DNA of 44,143 nucleotides from Bacillota bacterium (GTDB taxonomy: Bacteria; Bacillota; Clostridia; Christensenellales; Aristaeellaceae): positions 1 to 44,143 of the forward strand of contig JAEZHM010000086.1 of assembly GCA_023416585.1 (NCBI GenBank), in the 5' to 3' direction. The translations under genes and the position numbers were made by a program. The notes under the pieces were generated by a model, which was given only the letters and a program-made list of their open reading frames with translations, made no database searches and was not told the origin of the DNA. Every line of letters starts with the position of its first letter. Position 1 is the first letter of the stretch. Positions 23,764 to 31,444 of this stretch are shown piece by piece.

Positions 23764-24075
23764 ATGGATGTTCAGCTGAAACGGGGATTGCTGGAGATTT
23801 GCGTACTTTCCCTGCTTTCGCAACAAGATTCCTATGGCTATCAGCTCATCAAGGATATATCCGCCGTCATAGAAATATCAGAATCCACTTTGTATCCCAT
23901 CTTGAGAAGGCTGGAAAGCGCGCAATGCCTTCGCATTTATACCAGGGAGCATGATGGCCGGCTGCGCAAGTATTACGCCATCACCCAGGCAGGCAGGGAC
24001 AGGATTGCGGAATTTATGACCGACTGGATGGACGTGATGAAGGTGTACGATTTTATCAGGGGGGTAGGACGATGA
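23764..24075 (+). CDS. PadR-family transcriptional regulator
   Basis: Winged-helix repressor of 103 residues. DVQLKRGLLEICVLSLLSQ, DSYGYQLIKDIS and ESTLYPILRRLE are the PadR DNA-binding blocks; REHDGRLRKYYAITQAGR forms the wing. ATG 23764 follows GGGAGGTGAT (the frame opens 5 codons earlier). It overlaps the DUF1700 gene by 4 nt (ATGA). The three-gene set PadR, DUF1700/HAAS, DUF4097 is a recurring module in Bacillota, in which the regulator controls a membrane protein that carries a HAAS helical domain, and it is thought to respond to envelope stress. The ligand is unknown. Confidence 0.95.
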   Translation: MDVQLKRGLLEICVLSLLSQQDSYGYQLIKDISAVIEISESTLYPILRRLESAQCLRIYTREHDGRLRKYYAITQAGRDRIAEFMTDWMDVMKVYDFIRGVGR

Positions 24076-24650
24076 CGCGGAAACAATTTCTTGACGGGCT
24101 GAAGCAGGAACTGCATGGCCTGCCGCAGCGGGAAATTGAACAAACGCTTCACTACTATACGGAAATCATAGCCGACCGTATGGAGGAAGGCATGACCGAA
24201 GAAGAGGCCGTGGCCAAAATGGAACCCATGCACGTCATTGCCCGCAGGGTAGCCGCGGATTTCAAGGGAGCAGCGGCGCCAAGAGCCAAAATGTCCGGTT
24301 TCATGATCGCCATGATCATCCTGGGCTTTCCGCTATGGTTCCCGCTGCTGGTTACCGGCGCGGCGCTGATGGTGGTTATGCTGACGCTGGCTTGGGTCAT
24401 GGTGCTGGTGCTTTGGGCGGTCTGCCTGGCGTTGTTTTCGGGCGGCATGGCGGCCATCATTACACTTTTCATTGGCGGTTACCACTTTGGGGTTCCTGTG
24501 GTTGGGCAAATCGGTTTGGGGATGGCAGCCATGGGGCTTTCCATCTTCCTGTTTTACGGGGCGAAGGGAGCCATTCCCTTGGCCACGGGCGCAACACTGC
24601 GCCTGGTATCACGCATCAAAAAGGGATTTGTGAGGAGGGGAATTGTATGA
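24072..24650 (+). CDS. DUF1700/HAAS-domain membrane protein
   Basis: 192 residues. The N-terminal 75 residues form the HAAS helical bundle (FLDGLKQELHGLPQREIEQT, then EEGMTEEEAVAKM). Four hydrophobic segments follow from about residue 80. Members occur with PadR regulators and DUF4097 proteins. It starts inside the last codons of padR and its stop overlaps the ATG of the DUF4097 gene, so all three are coupled. The HAAS domain is thought to transmit a signal between the PadR protein and the membrane partner; direct evidence is not in the sequence. Confidence 0.9.
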   Translation: MTRKQFLDGLKQELHGLPQREIEQTLHYYTEIIADRMEEGMTEEEAVAKMEPMHVIARRVAADFKGAAAPRAKMSGFMIAMIILGFPLWFPLLVTGAALMVVMLTLAWVMVLVLWAVCLALFSGGMAAIITLFIGGYHFGVPVVGQIGLGMAAMGLSIFLFYGAKGAIPLATGATLRLVSRIKKGFVRRGIV

Positions 24651-25528
24651 ATAGGAAAAACTCAATTCTAAAATTGGCCGGTATATTGCTGGTGGCCGGT
24701 CTGGCACTGTACTTTGTGAGCATGGGGGCTTTTGCGTCCAATGCACCCGCGTGGGGGTTCAAAGGGACAGAACTTGTATATGAAAAGGAAGATTATTCCG
24801 TCGATGCGGCGGGAATTGATCAAATCAAGATCAGGGCCCGGAACATGCCCATTAAGGTAACGCCCTCCAACGCCGGCGATATCACGATCCATTACTATAC
24901 GAGTGAAAAGGATCCGTATGAGGTATCGCTGGATGGCGGCGTGTTGACACTCAAGTACAAATACGATAATTTGTTCAATATTGGAAGCTGGTTTACCAAT
25001 CAGGCAAATCTCAATGTGGAATTGGTTATACCTGAGGCGTACGCCGGTGCGCTTGAACTTGATACCTCCAACGCTTCCGTGAATGTATCAGGACTTACGG
25101 CTGCAGGGGATGTGCGAATCGATACTTCCAACTCTTCCATTAGCATGAACAACGTATCCGCAACGCTTGCAAGTGCCCATACCTCCAACGGTACGGTAAC
25201 GCTGGATAAGGTGATCGTTTCCGGCACGGTGGACATGACATCATCCAACGGTTCGCTCACGGCCAGACAGGTGGCTGCCAAAGACAGGTTGTACCTGGAT
25301 ACCTCCAACGGCCGCATTGTAGTGGATCAGGTGACATCCGCTGCTATCGAACTGAAAAGCTCCAATGGTTCCATCTCGGGCAGCGTCGGCGGCAAGCGCT
25401 CGGATTACACCATCTCTTCCGATACCTCCAATGCTGACGATAACCTGGGTGACGGCGGAAAAGGCCCGTTCAAACTGACGGTGAATACCTCCAACGGCGC
25501 TATCAATATCAGCTTCCTCGATGAGTGA
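24647..25528 (+). CDS. Exported DUF4097 beta-solenoid protein
   Basis: 293 residues with an N-terminal membrane/signal segment (LAGILLVAGLALYFVSMGAFA). The rest is a DUF4097 repeat protein: eight xTSN or xSSN turns (codons starting at 25061, 25121, 25178, 25238, 25298, 25355, 25421, 25484) recur every 19-22 residues, as expected for rungs of a right-handed beta solenoid with stacked Ser-Asn turns. ATG 24647 overlaps the previous stop, behind GAGGAGGGG; the longer open frame upstream is inside DUF1700. Third gene of the PadR module, exposed outside the membrane. A strong terminator follows. Confidence 0.88.
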   Translation: MNRKNSILKLAGILLVAGLALYFVSMGAFASNAPAWGFKGTELVYEKEDYSVDAAGIDQIKIRARNMPIKVTPSNAGDITIHYYTSEKDPYEVSLDGGVLTLKYKYDNLFNIGSWFTNQANLNVELVIPEAYAGALELDTSNASVNVSGLTAAGDVRIDTSNSSISMNNVSATLASAHTSNGTVTLDKVIVSGTVDMTSSNGSLTARQVAAKDRLYLDTSNGRIVVDQVTSAAIELKSSNGSISGSVGGKRSDYTISSDTSNADDNLGDGGKGPFKLTVNTSNGAINISFLDE

Positions 25529-25544
25529 TAGGATATAATAGGCG

Positions 25545-25579
25545 ACAGGCCTTGCCTATAAGGTGAGGCCTGTTTTTTT
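25545..25579 (+). terminator. Terminator of the padR-DUF1700-DUF4097 operon
   Basis: ACAGGCCT (25545-25552) pairs with AGGCCTGT (25566-25573), followed by six further T. Confidence 0.9.
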
Positions 25580-25634
25580 CTGTTTATCTATGGGAATGCT
25601 TTATGTTGGGATAATGAAAACGGCACGTCACTGC

Positions 25635-25663
25635 TTGTATTTTGTCGATTTTTTTGGTATGCT
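25635..25663 (+). promoter_or_regulatory. Promoter of the GNAT gene
   Basis: TTGTAT (25635-25640), 17-nt T-rich spacer, TATGCT (25658-25663), 43 nt before the ATG. Confidence 0.6.
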
Positions 25664-25706
25664 GGCAAAGGCTTTGGAAACGGTCCGGCCATGAAGGAGA
25701 TGCAGC

Positions 25707-26264
25707 ATGCTGACAATCCTGCCCTTGAGTGAAGCCATGATCCCTTTATACAACCAGATTGACAACAGGTATCTGGTGGGGGAGCTGGCCGCTGTGCGGG
25801 TGGCCCGCTCCGGTTTTTCTCTGGAATATATGCCTCTTGGCAAGGCGGAGTGGCGCACTTATCCGCCGGAAAGCCTGTTTACGCCGCAAGAGCTGCTCAA
25901 GCGGAAGGATGCGATGTGCTTTTTTGGATTTCTGGATGGGCAGCCTGTAGGCCAGGCGGTTGCGTCCCGTCATTGGAACAACCTTGCCATGCTATGGGAT
26001 ATGCGCGTGGATGTCCGCAGCCGCCGAAAAGGCGTAGGCAAGGCGCTTTTGGAGGCTTGCCGCAGCTGGGCGCTTCATCAGGGACTGAAGGGGATTATGG
26101 TGGAAACGCAGGATGGGAACCCTGTGGCTTGCCAATTCTATCAAAGCTGCGGATTTGTGCTGGGCGGCGTGGACAGAATGCTGTATGCGGCCACACCGCA
26201 GCAGTCACAGAAGCCGCCCGCACTTCGTGACAGCGCGCTCTTCTTTTATCTCTTGTTTGACTGA
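25707..26264 (+). CDS. GNAT-family N-acetyltransferase
   Basis: 185 residues. The acetyl-CoA loop is VRSRRKGVGKALLEACRSWA at about residues 100-120. It is followed by VETQDGNPVACQFYQSCGF, the normal end of the fold. DMRVD forms the strand before the loop. This is the RimI/streptothricin-type arrangement, but substrate cannot be told. GAAGGAGATGC precedes ATG 25707. The C-terminal 20 residues are not part of the fold. It probably shares a transcript with rluB, 53 nt downstream. Confidence 0.88.
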   Translation: MLTILPLSEAMIPLYNQIDNRYLVGELAAVRVARSGFSLEYMPLGKAEWRTYPPESLFTPQELLKRKDAMCFFGFLDGQPVGQAVASRHWNNLAMLWDMRVDVRSRRKGVGKALLEACRSWALHQGLKGIMVETQDGNPVACQFYQSCGFVLGGVDRMLYAATPQQSQKPPALRDSALFFYLLFD

Positions 26265-26317
26265 TTGCTATTTGACTTTTGTTTTGATTGACTGCCGTTT
26301 GATTGGGGATAGATCGC

Positions 26318-27022
26318 ATGCGTTTGCAAAAATTCCTGGCACAGTGCGGGGTTGCTTCCAGGCGGGCGGCAGAAAAGATGATTGCCGATGGCCGGGTAAA
26401 GATTGGCGGCGTCGTTGTTACGCAGATGGGCACTCAGGTGGAGCCAACTGATCTGGTGTTGGTGGATGATAAGCCCGTAACACCGGAAGAAGAAAAACAC
26501 TATCTTTTATACCACAAGCCTATGGGCGAAGTGACTACCGCTTCCGATCCGGAGGGGCGGCCTACCGTGCTGGACAGGTTCAAGGAATACCCTGCGCGGC
26601 TGTATCCCGTGGGGAGGCTGGATTTTGACAGCGAAGGGCTTCTGCTTTTGACCAATGATGGAGAGCTGACCCAGCGGATGCTCCACCCCAGCCGGGAGGT
26701 GGAGAAGATATATTTGGCTAAGGTCTCCAATCGCCTTGAGCCGGAAACGGCCAAGCGTATGCAAGATGGCGTGTGGCTTAATGAGCGGAAGACAGCTCCC
26801 GCCAAGGTTCGCATCTTGAAATATGAAGCTTTTTCCACATCTGTGCTTGTTTCCATTCATGAGGGGCGTAACCGGCAGGTGCGGCGCATGTTTGAGGCGG
26901 TAGGCCATCAGGTGGTGCTTTTACGCCGCGTCCAGTTCGGTCCCCTAAAGCTTGGGGATGTGCAGCGGGGCCAGTGGCGGCATCTGACGGAGGATGAAGT
27001 AAGGCTATTGAAGGGTTTGTAA
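26318..27022 (+). CDS. rluB: Pseudouridine synthase, RluB/RsuA family
   Basis: 234 residues. The N-terminal S4 domain (RLQKFLAQCGVASRRAAEKM, then VKIGG) is followed by the catalytic domain. The catalytic aspartate lies in the motif YPVGRLDFDSEGLLLLTNDG, and RNRQVRRMFEAVGH is the later family block. Length and order fit RluB, which modifies U2605 of 23S rRNA (E. coli numbering), better than RsuA. ATG 26318 follows GGGGATAG; an upstream in-frame ATG at 26303 is less well placed. The methyltransferase gene starts 5 nt after the stop, so this is a two-gene RNA modification unit. Confidence 0.93.
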   Translation: MRLQKFLAQCGVASRRAAEKMIADGRVKIGGVVVTQMGTQVEPTDLVLVDDKPVTPEEEKHYLLYHKPMGEVTTASDPEGRPTVLDRFKEYPARLYPVGRLDFDSEGLLLLTNDGELTQRMLHPSREVEKIYLAKVSNRLEPETAKRMQDGVWLNERKTAPAKVRILKYEAFSTSVLVSIHEGRNRQVRRMFEAVGHQVVLLRRVQFGPLKLGDVQRGQWRHLTEDEVRLLKGL

Positions 27023-27027
27023 CAGAT

Positions 27028-27594
27028 ATGGCCTATTTATTGAAAAGCGCCAGGTACCTTGCGGCAGAATGCCATCGTAACTTGCTGAACCTCGGTGACA
27101 GGGTGATTGACGCCACTATGGGCAACGGCCAGGATACATGCGCCTTGGCCCGGCTGGTGGGGGATAGCGGGAAAGTGATCGCCTTCGATGTGCAGGAGCC
27201 GGCTGTCGAAAGAACTCGCAGATTGCTTATGCAGGAAGGTCTTCTTGACAGGTGCGAGCTGTACTGCATGGGTCACGAACATGCTTTGCAGGTGGTAAAA
27301 GAACCTGTGAAGTTAGCGGTATTCAACCTTGGCTGGCTTCCCGGCGGAGACAAATCCGTTACCACTCATTGGGAGACGACGCGAACGGCCATAGAAGGCT
27401 GCTTGCAGCTGCTGCTTCCTAGCGGTGTTTGCACCGTTTGCGCCTATCCGGGGCATGAGGAGGGGAGCCGGGAGCTTCAGGAATTGAAGGCCTTTCTTGC
27501 CCTTATTCCACCGCAGGCGTTCAATGTGCTTCACCAACAGTTTATAAATGCCGGGCCGGGTTCGCCGGAATGCTTTATACTGCAAAGGCAATAA
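27028..27594 (+). CDS. mnmM: MnmM/YtqB-type tRNA methyltransferase
   Basis: Small class I SAM methyltransferase of 188 residues from the rRNA_methylase/YtqB family (PF06962). The family-specific opening of the SAM site is VIDATMGNGQDTCALARLVG. AFDVQEPAVERTRRLL binds the ribose, and NLGWLPGGDKSVTT is the characteristic catalytic-side block. The Bacillus member MnmM adds the methyl group in mnm5s2U at the tRNA wobble position. It is 5 nt downstream of rluB. Function is by family transfer. A terminator follows the stop directly. Confidence 0.88.
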   Translation: MAYLLKSARYLAAECHRNLLNLGDRVIDATMGNGQDTCALARLVGDSGKVIAFDVQEPAVERTRRLLMQEGLLDRCELYCMGHEHALQVVKEPVKLAVFNLGWLPGGDKSVTTHWETTRTAIEGCLQLLLPSGVCTVCAYPGHEEGSRELQELKAFLALIPPQAFNVLHQQFINAGPGSPECFILQRQ

Positions 27595-27604
27595 TAGAGT
27601 CGTC

Positions 27605-27636
27605 ACGGGTTGTCCATCCGGACAACCCGTTTCTTT
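27605..27636 (+). terminator. Terminator of rluB-mnmM
   Basis: ACGGGTTGTCC (27605-27615), loop ATCC, GGACAACCCGT (27620-27630), then TTCTTT. Confidence 0.88.
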
Positions 27637-27663
27637 GCTGACTACGTTAAAAAAACATCAATA

Positions 27664-27757
27664 AATCCGATATTTTCGGCAGGAAATAGGGGAAGAACGG
27701 AGAATAATAGAAACTGGGGTTAAATTTGAACCTTATTTATAACTTTAAAATCGGATT
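27664..27757 (+). promoter_or_regulatory. Inverted repeat in the leader of the carboxyl-transfer operon
   Basis: AATCCGAT (27664-27671) and ATCGGATT (27750-27757) are exact complements 78 nt apart, flanking an AT-rich tract that should hold the operon promoter. No -35/-10 pair with good spacing was found; TTGAAC at 27726-27731 is the best -35. The repeat could be a split operator or could close a leader stem. Confidence 0.35.
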
Positions 27758-27784
27758 AATGGAATCCATGGAAGGAGAACGGGC

Positions 27785-29269
27785 ATGAAAAACACCCAGG
27801 ACATTGCGCAGGTGCTGTCGAAAAAGCAGGCCATCCTGAATGGGGATGCGGCGCGCATCGAAAAGCAGCGTGCAGCCGGAAAGATGACAGCCCGGGAACG
27901 CATCGCAAAGCTGTTGGACCAAGGCAGTTTTGTGGAGATGGACACTTTGGTTTCCCAAAAAGAAGATGGCGCCGGTGTTGTGACGGGATATGGCACGGTG
28001 GAAGACCGCCCCGTCTATTTGTTTGCCCAAGATTATACCGTGCATGGCGGCGCGATGGGGGAATTGCAGGCGGCGAAGATCCTCAAGGTGCTGGATCTTG
28101 CACTGAAGACCGGCGCTCCAGTAGTGGCGCTGTGCGACAGCGCAGGTGTCCGTCTGGATGAAGGTGCCAAGGCCATGGATGCTTACGCAAAGGTATATGC
28201 AAAAATGGCACGGCTGAGCGGCGTATGCCCGATGATCTCCCTGATACTCGGCCCCTGCGTGGGTGGCGCAGCATTGATCGCGCGTCTTGCCGATATCAGC
28301 ATCATGGCCAAGAATGTAGGGGAATTGATGGCGTTCGGACCCCAGGTGGTAAGCTCTGCCACCGGGAAAGACTATACAGCAAAAACCCTGGGCGGGGCGG
28401 ATGTGCTTGCCGGCCAGGGCGGTGTGGCGCTTACCGCGGATAATGAGGCGGAGGCCATCAAGCTTGCTGTATCGCTGCTTGGATTGCTGCCGGGCTGCAA
28501 CGCCGAGGATGCCCCCATTGTGGACACGGACGATTTGAACCGCTTGATGCCTAGTGTTGACACTTTGGATTACAGCGCGCTGCTGGCGGCCTTGCTGGAT
28601 GGCGGGAGCTTTATCGAGCTATATTCGGAGTATGCAAAGTCTACCCGCGTTGCTTTAGGCCGCTTGGGCGGACGGACTGTTGGCGTGGTATGTTCAAACG
28701 CCGGGCATAACGAGGGCCGGCTTTGCCCCGGCGCTTGTGCAAAGGCGGCCAGATTCGTACGCTTTTGCGACTGCTTTAGCCTGCCAGTGGTGAGCATCAT
28801 CCATTCCGCAGGGTTGAAGCTGGTCGATCCCGAGGATCAGGCCAGGCTGCTGACCGCAGCCGGGCAGCTGCTTTATGCTTATGCCGAGGCTACCTGCCCC
28901 AAGGTATCCGTGGTGGTAGGCAATGCCATCGGCGTAAGCTATGTAGCCATGTGCGGCAAAGCCAATGCTGATATGGCATATGCCTGGCCGGGCGCTGTGA
29001 TTTCCGCCTTGTCTCCGGAAGCGGCAGTTCAGGTGCTTTATAAAGACGAACTGAAGGCTGCGAAGGAGCCTGCCCTGGAAGCAAGGGAAAGGCTTACGGC
29101 AGAGTATGCCGCCAATGTGGCCGACGGCGTTCAGGCGGCCAAGGACGGCATGATCGATGACGTGGTGGAGCCTGAGCAGACACGTAAGCTGATTATTGCC
29201 GCGCTGGAGATGCTGTCTTCCAAGCGGGATTCAAACCCGCCCAAAAAACACGGCAACCTGCCGTTGTAA
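27785..29269 (+). CDS. MmdA-like biotin-dependent carboxyltransferase (divergent)
   Basis: 494 residues of the acyl-CoA carboxyltransferase fold (two crotonase-like halves). KMTARERIAKLLD, VVTGYGTVEDRPVY and FAQDYTVHGGAMGE are present, as is the C-terminal end PKKHGNLPL seen in methylmalonyl-CoA decarboxylase alpha. The family GPCxGGA motif is kept (156-162). The two oxyanion-hole regions differ from the usual pattern: SGGAR is DSAGVR at 118-123, and the PGFxxG segment is HSAGLKL at about 340-346. Gene order with the next three genes equals the mmdA-D-C-B order of Na+-pumping decarboxylases. The acyl-CoA used cannot be fixed. GAAGGAG precedes ATG 27785. Confidence 0.88.
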   Translation: MKNTQDIAQVLSKKQAILNGDAARIEKQRAAGKMTARERIAKLLDQGSFVEMDTLVSQKEDGAGVVTGYGTVEDRPVYLFAQDYTVHGGAMGELQAAKILKVLDLALKTGAPVVALCDSAGVRLDEGAKAMDAYAKVYAKMARLSGVCPMISLILGPCVGGAALIARLADISIMAKNVGELMAFGPQVVSSATGKDYTAKTLGGADVLAGQGGVALTADNEAEAIKLAVSLLGLLPGCNAEDAPIVDTDDLNRLMPSVDTLDYSALLAALLDGGSFIELYSEYAKSTRVALGRLGGRTVGVVCSNAGHNEGRLCPGACAKAARFVRFCDCFSLPVVSIIHSAGLKLVDPEDQARLLTAAGQLLYAYAEATCPKVSVVVGNAIGVSYVAMCGKANADMAYAWPGAVISALSPEAAVQVLYKDELKAAKEPALEARERLTAEYAANVADGVQAAKDGMIDDVVEPEQTRKLIIAALEMLSSKRDSNPPKKHGNLPL

Positions 29270-29287
29270 GAAGGGACGGGAGGAAAT

Positions 29288-29665
29288 ATGGATCGGTTGT
29301 GGTTTGGTCTTGGAGTGACTGTGGTTGGCATGGTCATCGTTTTTATAGGCCTTGCGATTCTCATTGTTTGCATCAATTTGCTCAAAAGCCTGTCCAGAGA
29401 GAAAAAAGTGGAATCCGCTGTGCCTGAAGCGGAGTCTTCGGTACAGGAAGATGCGGATGAGATTCCCCTTCCGGCGATATTCAGCGCCGTTGCGGCTGTC
29501 ATGAACCAGGAGGAACAGGAGCAATTGGTGGCTGTGCTCACTGCCGCTGTTGCAGCCCTGTGGGAAGAGGATACAGGCTTTGTTGTACGCAGGATCCGCC
29601 GTATTGAGACAAGCCCTGCCTGGCAAAAGGCCGGCCGTGAAGAACAGGTTTTCAGCCGTCTATAA
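29288..29665 (+). CDS. OadG/MmdD-like small anchor subunit
   Basis: 125 residues. One N-terminal membrane helix (LGVTVVGMVIVFIGLAILIV) is followed by a charged linker and a helical C-terminal part with QEEQEQLVAVLTAAVAAL and a VRRIRR segment. This is the layout of the gamma/delta subunits of Na+-translocating decarboxylases, which tie the cytoplasmic carboxyltransferase to the membrane pump. It lies 18 nt after the MmdA-like gene and 31 nt before the biotin carrier. GGGAGGAAAT precedes ATG 29288. The sequence of this subunit is poorly conserved, so the call leans on context. Confidence 0.82.
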   Translation: MDRLWFGLGVTVVGMVIVFIGLAILIVCINLLKSLSREKKVESAVPEAESSVQEDADEIPLPAIFSAVAAVMNQEEQEQLVAVLTAAVAALWEEDTGFVVRRIRRIETSPAWQKAGREEQVFSRL

Positions 29666-29696
29666 TTTGATGGATAATTTGTAGGAGGGTTACATT

Positions 29697-30131
29697 ATGC
29701 GTAAATTCATGATCACCGTCAATGGAGTATCTTATGAAGTGGAAGTGGAAGAAGTGGCTGCCGGCGCTGCACCAGTAGTCCGTTCCGCCGTTCCTGTTGC
29801 AGCCCCCGTTGCTGCGCCTGCTCCCGTAGCTGCTCCCGCTCCCGTTGCTGCTCCCGCTCCCGTACAGGCGGCTGCACCGGTGAAAGCTCCCGCCCCTAAG
29901 GCTGCCTCCGTTGCAGGCGGACAGGCCGTGAAGGCGCCTATGCCTGGAACCATTATTGATGTGAAGGTCAATGAAGGCGATACGGTAAAACGCGGCGATG
30001 TTCTCTTGATCCTGGAAGCCATGAAGATGGAAAACGAGATTCTTGCTCCCGCGGACGGCAAGGTGGCCCAAATCGTTACTTCCAAGGGCAACAGCGTAAA
30101 CTCCGGGGATACGCTGGTCGTTTTAGCTTGA
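29697..30131 (+). CDS. Biotin carboxyl carrier protein of the decarboxylase
   Basis: 144 residues. A short N-terminal beta domain (KFMITVNGVSYEVEVEE) is followed by a flexible linker of alternating Ala/Pro (about 28-70), built on repeated GCTCCCG-type codons. The biotinyl domain follows, with KAPMPGTIIDV and the modification site EAMKMEN, biotinylated lysine K110, 34 residues from the C terminus as usual. The carrier moves carboxyl groups between transferase sites and the membrane pump. The long linker would allow it to reach both the MmdA-like and the 5S-type subunits encoded in this operon. GTAGGAGGG precedes the ATG. Confidence 0.94.
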   Translation: MRKFMITVNGVSYEVEVEEVAAGAAPVVRSAVPVAAPVAAPAPVAAPAPVAAPAPVQAAAPVKAPAPKAASVAGGQAVKAPMPGTIIDVKVNEGDTVKRGDVLLILEAMKMENEILAPADGKVAQIVTSKGNSVNSGDTLVVLA

Positions 30132-30160
30132 CAAAACGGAAGAAAGCGAGCTGAAGCCCC

Positions 30161-31390
30161 ATGGAACAAATTGATATTCTGCAGACGATAAAAGGCTTGG
30201 CGGCTGATTCGGGGATTTCCGCGCTGATTAACGATCCCAAACCGCTTATCATGATCGCCGTCGCCTGCCTTTTGATCTATTTGGCGATTGTGAAAAAGTT
30301 TGAGCCGCTCCTCTTATTGCCTATTGCCTTTGGCATGCTGCTTACCAATCTGCCTTTGGCCGGTTTGATGGGAGCCCCGACCTATACCTATCTGACGGAA
30401 GCCACGCATCTTGGCAAAGCCGGTATACCTGTTGTCATAGAAGGGAAACAGCTTTACCAGTATGTTGAATCCGGCGGGCTTTTGTACTACCTTTATCAAG
30501 GTGTAAAGCTGGGTATTTATCCGCCGCTCATCTTCCTTGGCGTTGGCGCCATGACGGACTTCGGGCCCCTGATCGCCAATCCTAAATCCCTGCTGCTGGG
30601 CGCTGCCGCGCAGCTGGGCATCTTTATCACCTTTATCGGCGCCCGGCTTTTGGGCTTTACTGCGGCGGAAGCCAGCTCCATCGGCATCATCGGCGGGGCG
30701 GACGGCCCCACAGCCATTTATCTGACCGGGAAGCTTGCGCCGCATCTTCTTGGGCCTATCGCCGTGGCTGCCTACAGCTACATGGCGCTGGTGCCGGTAA
30801 TTCAGCCGCCCATCATGCGTGCGTTGACGACCAAGAAAGAGCGCATGATTGTGATGGAGCAATTGCGCCCGGTCACCAAGCGTGAGAAAATCATTTTCCC
30901 CATTCTGGTGACCATCGTGGTTTCGCTGCTTTTGCCCTCTGCAGCGCCGTTGGTGGGTATGCTGATGCTGGGCAATCTGTTCAGGGAATCCTTCGCGGTG
31001 GACCGGCTGAGCAAGACTGCGCAGAACGAGTTGATGAACATCGTTACCATTTTCCTTGGAGTAACGGTTGGCGCTACCGCCAGCGCGGAAACTTTCCTGA
31101 ACTTGCAGACGATTAAGATCATCGTCCTGGGCGTGGTCGCATTCGGCATTGGCACCGCGGGTGGTGTGCTGCTGGGGAAACTGATGAACAAGCTTTCCGG
31201 CGGCAAGATCAATCCCCTCATCGGCTCCGCCGGTGTTTCCGCCGTGCCCATGGCGGCCCGGGTTTCCCAGGTGGTGGGCCAGAAGGACAATCCCGGAAAC
31301 TTCTTGCTTATGCATGCCATGGGCCCCAATGTGGCCGGCGTCATCGGTTCGGCCATCGCTGCGGGCATTTTGCTGAGCATGTTCAAATGA
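30161..31390 (+). CDS. Na+-translocating decarboxylase beta subunit (OadB/MmdB)
   Basis: 409-residue membrane protein with about ten hydrophobic segments. It decarboxylates carboxybiotin and couples this to export of Na+. The family signature GGADGPTAIY places the essential aspartate at D181. PLLPIAFGMLLTNLP-like blocks near the N terminus and the C-terminal NPLIGSAGVSAVPMAARVSQ, with MHAMGPNVAGVIGSA, are characteristic. It has an additional 40-residue loop before the first signature (YTYLTEATHLGKAGIP). The SD is weak (GCGAG). It follows the biotin carrier by 29 nt. A hairpin separates it from the 5S-type gene. Confidence 0.95.
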   Translation: MEQIDILQTIKGLAADSGISALINDPKPLIMIAVACLLIYLAIVKKFEPLLLLPIAFGMLLTNLPLAGLMGAPTYTYLTEATHLGKAGIPVVIEGKQLYQYVESGGLLYYLYQGVKLGIYPPLIFLGVGAMTDFGPLIANPKSLLLGAAAQLGIFITFIGARLLGFTAAEASSIGIIGGADGPTAIYLTGKLAPHLLGPIAVAAYSYMALVPVIQPPIMRALTTKKERMIVMEQLRPVTKREKIIFPILVTIVVSLLLPSAAPLVGMLMLGNLFRESFAVDRLSKTAQNELMNIVTIFLGVTVGATASAETFLNLQTIKIIVLGVVAFGIGTAGGVLLGKLMNKLSGGKINPLIGSAGVSAVPMAARVSQVVGQKDNPGNFLLMHAMGPNVAGVIGSAIAAGILLSMFK

Positions 31391-31398
31391 CCGATTGA

Positions 31399-31422
31399 CC
31401 GGGTGGCTTTTTGACCGCCCGG
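31399..31422 (+). other. Intercistronic hairpin between oadB-like and 5S-type genes
   Basis: CCGGGTGG (31399-31406) pairs with CCGCCCGG (31415-31422), 8 bp with one G-U and an 8-nt loop CTTTTTGA. No T tail follows, so it is not a simple terminator. It may protect or cut the messenger and set the ratio of the last subunit. Confidence 0.55.
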
Positions 31423-31444
31423 ATGCTGTAAAGGAGATTCCGTT

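Noticed and set aside
25061..25495. Regular direct repeats resembling a CRISPR array
   Set aside because: The periodic TCCAAC units lie in frame within the DUF4097 coding region and encode its solenoid turns.
30314..31315. A 333-codon frame on minus inside the oadB-like gene
   Set aside because: Shadow frame; composition is unlike a protein and the plus-strand gene is certain.
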